IMG/VR virus record: IMGVR_UViG_3300026484_000012
Coordinates: 1-42,843 of that record
Origin: a virus
DNA length: 42,843 nt
Reading direction: 5' to 3' (one strand)
The position numbers were made by a program, and so were the translations under genes. The notes below the pieces were generated by a model. The model made no database searches. It was not told where the DNA came from and worked only from the letters and a program-made list of their open reading frames with translations. Positions 38,575 to 42,843 of the stretch are shown in pieces; the stretch's first letter is position 1; each line of letters starts with the position of its first letter.

Positions 38575-39699
38575 TTAAAGAGCTACATCTACGAATACAA
38601 TTCCGTAGTTATATCCAGCAACTTTACCATCTTTATAGTCATCATTTTCAGCAACTAATTTAGATGGTTTCGCAGCACACCATGTTTCAAGACAAGACTC
38701 AGAAAACTTACCAAAATCTGTTGCCTCATATTTATAATCAGGCATCATACCATTAGCTTTTTGGAATGCACCCGCGCCAAGAACTAAACATCTTGAAGTT
38801 TTAGCTGTACCATCAAAGTCTTCTGTACCTGACCAATTACCTTCATCATCCATTTGACGTAAACCAGCCATCTCAACACCAGTATTCTCGTAGTTATAAT
38901 AACCATTAGTTGTGATATCACCTTCAGTTTCACCAAAGAATGTACCAGCTTCAACGAATAAGAAGTTACCGATTTTACCAATAACGCCTTTAATAAGTCT
39001 ATTATCATTACCACGAACATCAGCATCTTTAAGAAGAGCCCCTGCTCCAGCTTGTTTTAAGAATGTACCTTTAGCTGCAACATCAAGAACTATAATCCAT
39101 ACTGGTTCGCCACCGGCTAATGCAAAAGGTTTCAGTGGAAGTCTCTTAGTAATATCTGAAGGTGCTGTATCAAAACCTGTACCTGTTTTAACAGCAGTTT
39201 CTATTTTAAGTACTGCATCTAAGTCAAACTCTCCGGCTGCAAACTCTAAACCAAATTCAGCTTCTTGCTGACCTAAGTCAAAGAATGCTTGGTCTTCAGA
39301 ACGTACCCATAAATCTGCCAGTTTTGAGCGAGAGTCAGAGTGTTCGTTGATTGATAAGTCTCCGATGTCTACTCCATCAAATTTTGTACCATTGTCAACT
39401 ACATATCTATAGTCAGCCACTGTAAGTTTATCTGAGAATTTCTTCTTCTGCTCACCTTTACCTTTTGCTGTTGTATTTCCTTTTACTGGACGACCACTAA
39501 GGTTACCATCAAAAGGAAATACTACTGTGTGCCCTTTTGAAGCACTGATGTCGTTCTCAACCATAATGATTGAGTCCATTGTTTTACCTTTGTAAGGTGC
39601 CCAGAATGAAGTTGCAGATTTCTGGATTAAGCCTTCACTCATCCAAGCTTTACGAACTAAATCTGAACCAATATCTACTTTGCCTGTACCTTCAGCCAT
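38575..39699 (-). CDS. Major capsid protein, N4 gp56-like (DUF4043)
   Basis: 374 residues. Matches the N4 gp56-type capsid family: the start SDLVRKAWMSEGLIQKS, GHTVVFPFDGNLSGRPVKG, the segment LADLWVRSEDQAFFDLGQ, and a beta-rich second half. It builds the icosahedral head on the scaffold encoded just upstream (18 bp). Arg is often encoded by CGT, a sign of high expression compared with AGA-rich neighbours. AAGGAAA precedes the start. Confidence 0.85.
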   Translation of the reverse strand: MAEGTGKVDIGSDLVRKAWMSEGLIQKSATSFWAPYKGKTMDSIIMVENDISASKGHTVVFPFDGNLSGRPVKGNTTAKGKGEQKKKFSDKLTVADYRYVVDNGTKFDGVDIGDLSINEHSDSRSKLADLWVRSEDQAFFDLGQQEAEFGLEFAAGEFDLDAVLKIETAVKTGTGFDTAPSDITKRLPLKPFALAGGEPVWIIVLDVAAKGTFLKQAGAGALLKDADVRGNDNRLIKGVIGKIGNFLFVEAGTFFGETEGDITTNGYYNYENTGVEMAGLRQMDDEGNWSGTEDFDGTAKTSRCLVLGAGAFQKANGMMPDYKYEATDFGKFSESCLETWCAAKPSKLVAENDDYKDGKVAGYNYGIVFVDVAL

Positions 39700-39717
39700 T
39701 TTATTTCCTTGTTTTTA

Positions 39718-40362
39718 TTAAAAGACTATATTTTTATAATCTTTAACTATGTCTGCTTTAACAGCACTGTCAGATGGTTTGTCATCTCCACCAACCTTAG
39801 TTAAATTAGGTTGATTAAGAGTCTTATTGCCATCACCTACAACCTTTGGAGTCTGTAAGTAGTCTTTCACTTCCTCGAGGTAAGCTTCAAAACTTACTTC
39901 TCCGTTCTCAAGCTTTTTAGTTATTCTAGGAGGAACATCATATTGTATAACCTCGTCAGTTAATGCAATATCTGGATGGCTTCTATTAAACTCTTCTAAT
40001 ACTTGAGCTCGTCTCTCCAGCTCTGCTTGTTGTGCAGCTAATCTACCTGCTTCATCAAGAGTTTCTTGGTGTTTTCTAACAGCTTCGCTCTCCAGCTGAT
40101 TAACCTTAGCACGCCAAGCATCTGGGTCTTCATACTTTAAAGTTTCTAACTCTGTTTTGGTAGCTTCGTCTACTTCAACTTGAGGAACCGTTAATTTTTC
40201 AAGAGCTTCTAATTTTGCTTGTGCTTCTCTTAGAGCTTGCTGTGACTTAGTATAGGCACCTTGTGTATCTTTAAACCGTTTCTCATAGTCTATTTTAGCC
40301 TTGGCTTCATCAACAGTGTTAGTTGAGGTAGCATCTGGCTTAGTTGCCTCTGGATTACCCAT
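39718..40362 (-). CDS. Scaffolding protein
   Basis: 214 residues, highly charged and nearly all helical with long coiled-coil stretches (about 15-125: AKAKIDYEKRFKDTQGAY, then LREAQAKLEALEK), low hydrophobicity, and located directly upstream of the capsid gene behind a strong promoter. This is the usual plan and place of phage scaffolds, which guide head assembly and then leave. AAGGAAA precedes the start. Confidence 0.78.
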   Translation of the reverse strand: MGNPEATKPDATSTNTVDEAKAKIDYEKRFKDTQGAYTKSQQALREAQAKLEALEKLTVPQVEVDEATKTELETLKYEDPDAWRAKVNQLESEAVRKHQETLDEAGRLAAQQAELERRAQVLEEFNRSHPDIALTDEVIQYDVPPRITKKLENGEVSFEAYLEEVKDYLQTPKVVGDGNKTLNQPNLTKVGGDDKPSDSAVKADIVKDYKNIVF

Positions 40363-40375
40363 TTTATTTCCTTTA

Positions 40376-40403
40376 GTTATGATATATTATATTATATCAT
40401 AAC
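40376..40403 (-). promoter_or_regulatory. Capsid-unit promoter P7 in a palindromic site
   Basis: The minus strand reads TGATATAAT (40399-40391), 29 bp before the scaffold start. The box is inside an 11-bp perfect inverted repeat (GTTATGATATA / TATATCATAAC) with a 6-bp centre. A similar dyad surrounds P6 and, partly, P3. It gives scaffold, capsid and head protein a dedicated promoter; the dyad may bind a phage regulator. Confidence 0.75.
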
Positions 40404-40423
40404 TAGTATTAAATTAACATTAG

Positions 40424-42001
40424 TTAAACATCAAAACCCCCAATAAGTAGGGTTGAAGATTTAATATTAGGAGTACTAATATAAATGTCTGATATACCTC
40501 GTTTTTTATCTCCCATAGCCATATATCTGAGCATGTCGGCAGCATGTGAGTGCTCGTCATGTACCGGAGTATCTAAATATACATCGTACTTACTATCATA
40601 CTTCTTTCTGTAATTTTGTATAGCTCTTATAATCTCTTCACAGTCCTCATGTATAACTACAGTTTTTAAGAATTGTCTTGTTGCTTCTATACCATCTGCT
40701 AAACTATGCTTTTTAACTAGTATAGGCTTAAATCCTAGTTCCCTCAGAGCATCCCATCGAGTTTTATCTGCTATCAACTCTCTAACCTTAGAGTCATGTG
40801 GTACATAAGTATTACCGTGAACCCAGCCAAATTTCTTAGATAAAGCATTGAAGATGTCTCTATAATGACTAAGGCCATAACCAGAGTTTAAATACTCACC
40901 AATTATCTCTATATGACCATCTGGATGTTTCTGAAAGAACCCTATAGCAAAGGTGTCATTCATACCTAAGTCAAATGCACTATGTACTTTCAAATTCTGG
41001 TCATAGTTACTAGGGTTTCCATCTTCTTTGGTGCCATTAGCATATTTTAATGTCTTAAACTCATGAGCATAGTAAGTACCTTCTACACTTTGCGCAAATG
41101 CCATCTCAGGTGTAGCTGGATATTCTTGGTTAAATCCTTCACCCAACTCTATTTTCTTAGCAGCATACCACCACTTCTGTGTCTGACTAAGTTTTATATC
41201 TAAAGTATCTTCTAAACCTTTTAAATATTTCTCATCATCTGAAGTTAATGGTGTTTCATGATCTAGATTACAGTCAAGGTCTTCCATCCAACTAAGGAAT
41301 ATTGGCTGAAAGTCGAAGGGCCCTAAATCTCTGCCTGTAGCTATATTAAGTTCTGCTTGTTTCCACATATCGTAAAACATACCGCTTTTACCTTCAGCTG
41401 TAGACTCAATAGTAATCTTATTATTCTTGCTTACTGACTGAAATGCTCCCTTTTTAAGCTCTTCTGCCTTATCTGGGTATTTCTTAGCTATTTTACCTAG
41501 CTCAGACACATGAAGGCTCTGTAGTGTATCTCCCCTAAAGTTACCAATCTTAAGTATTGACCTATTGCTAAATCCCATACCTTTAGAGTTATTAGTAACT
41601 AATTTTAAGCCTAATAAAGCCTTAAGGTTCTCTGGGAATTTCTCCCACATTAAATCTGCTCTTCTCTGTAACTTATTACTCTCATCTAATCCATAACTTT
41701 GTATACCTGCTGAGAATCCCTCACCAAAAATACAACTATCTAAATTATAAGCTAAGTATAGTGTTGAGATACCTTGCTGTCTAGATTTAAGAATAATTTT
41801 ACGAGTATGCTTAAACTTCTTAAGTACTTTCTCTTGAGAATTATTTAATTTCATTATCTGTTTAATACCATCTTTATCCTCAATGGTATAGAGATTATTT
41901 AACCTCCACAGTTTCGAAGATAACTTAGTTTTTATAAACTCCAGTAGTTCTGTTCGTTCCCTTACAGGTAAGCTGTCTATATACTCTTGATTAACAGTCA
42001 T
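40424..42001 (-). CDS. terL: Terminase large subunit
   Basis: 525 residues. ATPase part: Walker A-like KSRQQGIST (72-80), Walker B-like SLHVSELGK near 163-171, and the coupling motif IESTAEG. Nuclease part: HSAFDLG (near 330), then VPHDSK and a late HDEHSHAADMLRY. It pumps DNA into the head and cuts it at the end of packaging. It overlaps the small subunit gene by 11 bases. The packaging type (headful or fixed ends) cannot be assigned from sequence alone. Confidence 0.85.
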   Translation of the reverse strand: MTVNQEYIDSLPVRERTELLEFIKTKLSSKLWRLNNLYTIEDKDGIKQIMKLNNSQEKVLKKFKHTRKIILKSRQQGISTLYLAYNLDSCIFGEGFSAGIQSYGLDESNKLQRRADLMWEKFPENLKALLGLKLVTNNSKGMGFSNRSILKIGNFRGDTLQSLHVSELGKIAKKYPDKAEELKKGAFQSVSKNNKITIESTAEGKSGMFYDMWKQAELNIATGRDLGPFDFQPIFLSWMEDLDCNLDHETPLTSDDEKYLKGLEDTLDIKLSQTQKWWYAAKKIELGEGFNQEYPATPEMAFAQSVEGTYYAHEFKTLKYANGTKEDGNPSNYDQNLKVHSAFDLGMNDTFAIGFFQKHPDGHIEIIGEYLNSGYGLSHYRDIFNALSKKFGWVHGNTYVPHDSKVRELIADKTRWDALRELGFKPILVKKHSLADGIEATRQFLKTVVIHEDCEEIIRAIQNYRKKYDSKYDVYLDTPVHDEHSHAADMLRYMAMGDKKRGISDIYISTPNIKSSTLLIGGFDV

Positions 42002-42449
42002 CTTTAAAGTCTTTAACTATATTTTGTATCGCTATATTTATCGTATTCTCTGGCTTATTATCCTTCAAGCTATTCTCTATGGTACCTACTATTGAAACCA
42101 TATCCTTAAATTCCTTGACTTCCGCAAACTCAACATCATTTCTCATAAATTTTAGGGCATGGGTCATAGCTAGAGATTTAAAAGTATCTATATCTTTAAG
42201 CAAATCTTCTTCATTAACTATAACTATACTATTACTAGGTTTTGTAGTTTCCGGGAGTTTGTTAGTTTCAGTAGATTTCGGGAGTTTGCTAGTTTCAGTA
42301 GTTTCAGTGTTACGTTTCTGCCACTTAGTATATCCCTTAAGTTGTTTAGTTTCTATATTATATTTTTGGCATAGGTCAGATATGGTTAAGTCCGGTGTAG
42401 TTTCGTACTCTGCTTGGTATGTTAGAAGCAGTGAATTTGGTATATTCAT
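41991..42449 (-). CDS. terS: Probable terminase small subunit
   Basis: 152 residues, directly upstream of the large subunit with overlap. The N-terminal part has a helix-turn-helix-like stretch (LTISDLCQKYNIETKQLKGYT, about 21-41) fit for DNA recognition. A linker contains two copies of a nine-residue unit (ETSKLPKST, ETNKLPETT) encoded by 27-bp DNA repeats (42244-42297). The rest is helical (oligomerisation) and ends in FKDDC. It is the first late gene, adjacent to the terminal repeats, which could be its packaging site. AAGGA precedes the start. Confidence 0.7.
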   Translation of the reverse strand: MNIPNSLLLTYQAEYETTPDLTISDLCQKYNIETKQLKGYTKWQKRNTETTETSKLPKSTETNKLPETTKPSNSIVIVNEEDLLKDIDTFKSLAMTHALKFMRNDVEFAEVKEFKDMVSIVGTIENSLKDNKPENTINIAIQNIVKDFKDDC

Positions 42450-42720
42450 TGGAATTCCTTAGTTTATGTTATTATACCTTGTTTTAGTTTAAAATTTTAT
42501 TAGTTCTTATAATTTGGTAGGTCTCTTTAATGTGATTAAATTGTAAGGATGTTTCAAAATTTGGTAGATATTTAATGTGCTGATGTTTCAAAATTTGGTA
42601 GTTTTTAATGTGATTAAATTGTGTTGATGTTTCAAAATTTGGCAGATATTTACTGGCCTTATATTACCATACAAGTAGGCCAAGGACCTTATGGGGGGGG
42701 TGCTAACAAATACCAGCAAA
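42450..42720. other. Late promoter region and repeat cluster
   Basis: No gene. On the minus strand a -10 TATAAT (42476-42471) precedes the small terminase gene by about 22 bp, with no clear -35. Upstream of it lie three copies of a 20-bp direct repeat (42548-42645) and a partial fourth (42511-42520), an inverted repeat TGGCCT/AGGCCA (about 42654-42684), a G8 tract (42693-42700) and the start of the 28-bp array. The layout suits an activated late promoter and/or an origin. Confidence 0.65.
42548..42645. repeat. Three 20-bp direct repeats upstream of the late promoter
   Basis: GATGTTTCAAAATTTGGTAG at 42548-42567 and 42582-42601, and with one change (GGCAG) at 42626-42645; the last ten bases also occur at 42511-42520. 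Start-to-start distances are 34 and 44 bp, about three and four helical turns. TTTAATGTG follows two of them. They are binding sites in form; the protein is unknown. Confidence 0.85.
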
Positions 42721-42843
42721 TTCCAACGGATTATAATATAATAACAAATTCCAACGGATTATAATATAATAACAAATTCCAACGGATTATAATATAATAA
42801 CAAATTCCAACGGATTATAATATAATAACAAATTCCAACGGAT
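42721..42843. repeat. Right copy of the terminal repeat (28-bp array)
   Basis: Identical base for base to 1-123. Just before it, TACCAGCAAA (42711-42720) is a degenerate copy of TTCCAACAAA at 10-bp spacing. The end of the identity inside the array and the presence of both copies indicate circular closure of the contig or a physical direct terminal repeat. Confidence 0.95.

Noticed and set aside
42079-42462. 127-residue + strand frame over the small terminase gene
   Set aside because: It lies antisense to a gene with good context and has no promoter or ribosome site.

Overview
The window reads as one complete, AT-rich, strictly lytic podovirus-like phage genome. The same 123 bp stand at both ends (1-123 and 42721-42843), so the contig is either a circularly permuted genome with an assembly overlap (unit length about 42,720 bp) or a linear genome with short direct terminal repeats. 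The identical stretch is almost exactly an array of 28-bp tandem repeats. No integrase, partition gene, tRNA, CRISPR array or phage RNA polymerase was seen. Promoters have a strong extended -10 (TGATATAAT) and a poorly defined -35, and ribosome binding sites are AAGGAG-like. This fits an AT-rich Gram-negative host and is compatible with Campylobacterota, but the host is inference.

Layout. Bases 1-489 and 42450-42843 form one non-coding control region across the junction: 28-bp repeats, inverted repeats, an AT-rich stretch, three 20-bp direct repeats, and divergent early (+) and late (-) promoters. Bases 490-19064 (+ strand) are the early/middle arm. It starts with a GIY-YIG nuclease and small proteins, then a second control region (1727-2117). 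Next come a PrimPol-SF3 primase-helicase, a Dda-like helicase, an abundant paralogue of an early protein, a single-stranded DNA-binding protein, DNA polymerase A and a FEN-type exonuclease. A Tad2-type anti-Thoeris protein follows, then a nucleotide cassette: a thymidylate-synthase-fold enzyme with the Asn-to-Asp change typical of dCMP-specific enzymes, a dCMP deaminase/DUF5664 fusion, a MazG-like enzyme and class Ia ribonucleotide reductase. ATP-dependent ligase, VRR-NUC nuclease and an SNF2-like helicase complete the arm.

Bases 42449-19057 (- strand) are the late arm, in transcription order: small and large terminase, scaffold, N4 gp56-like capsid protein, head protein, adaptor, three fibre-plus-chaperone modules, lysis genes (DUF1353, coiled-coil membrane protein, holin, M15 endolysin), tail and ejection proteins, a P22-like portal far from the terminase, a 769-residue ejection-type protein, and two tandem ADP-ribosyltransferase-like genes. 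The two arms converge and overlap by 8 bp at 19057-19064.

How it fits together. Early genes copy the DNA and reshape nucleotide pools, probably towards a modified cytosine. Tad2 would blunt Thoeris signalling. The late arm has an internal palindromic promoter (near 40391) and a terminator (38145-38162) that bracket scaffold, capsid and head protein as a high-output unit. The two ADP-ribosyltransferase-like proteins, placed directly after ejection genes, share an N-terminal tag and duplicated junctions; they are the best candidates for injected effectors that act on the host at the start of infection.
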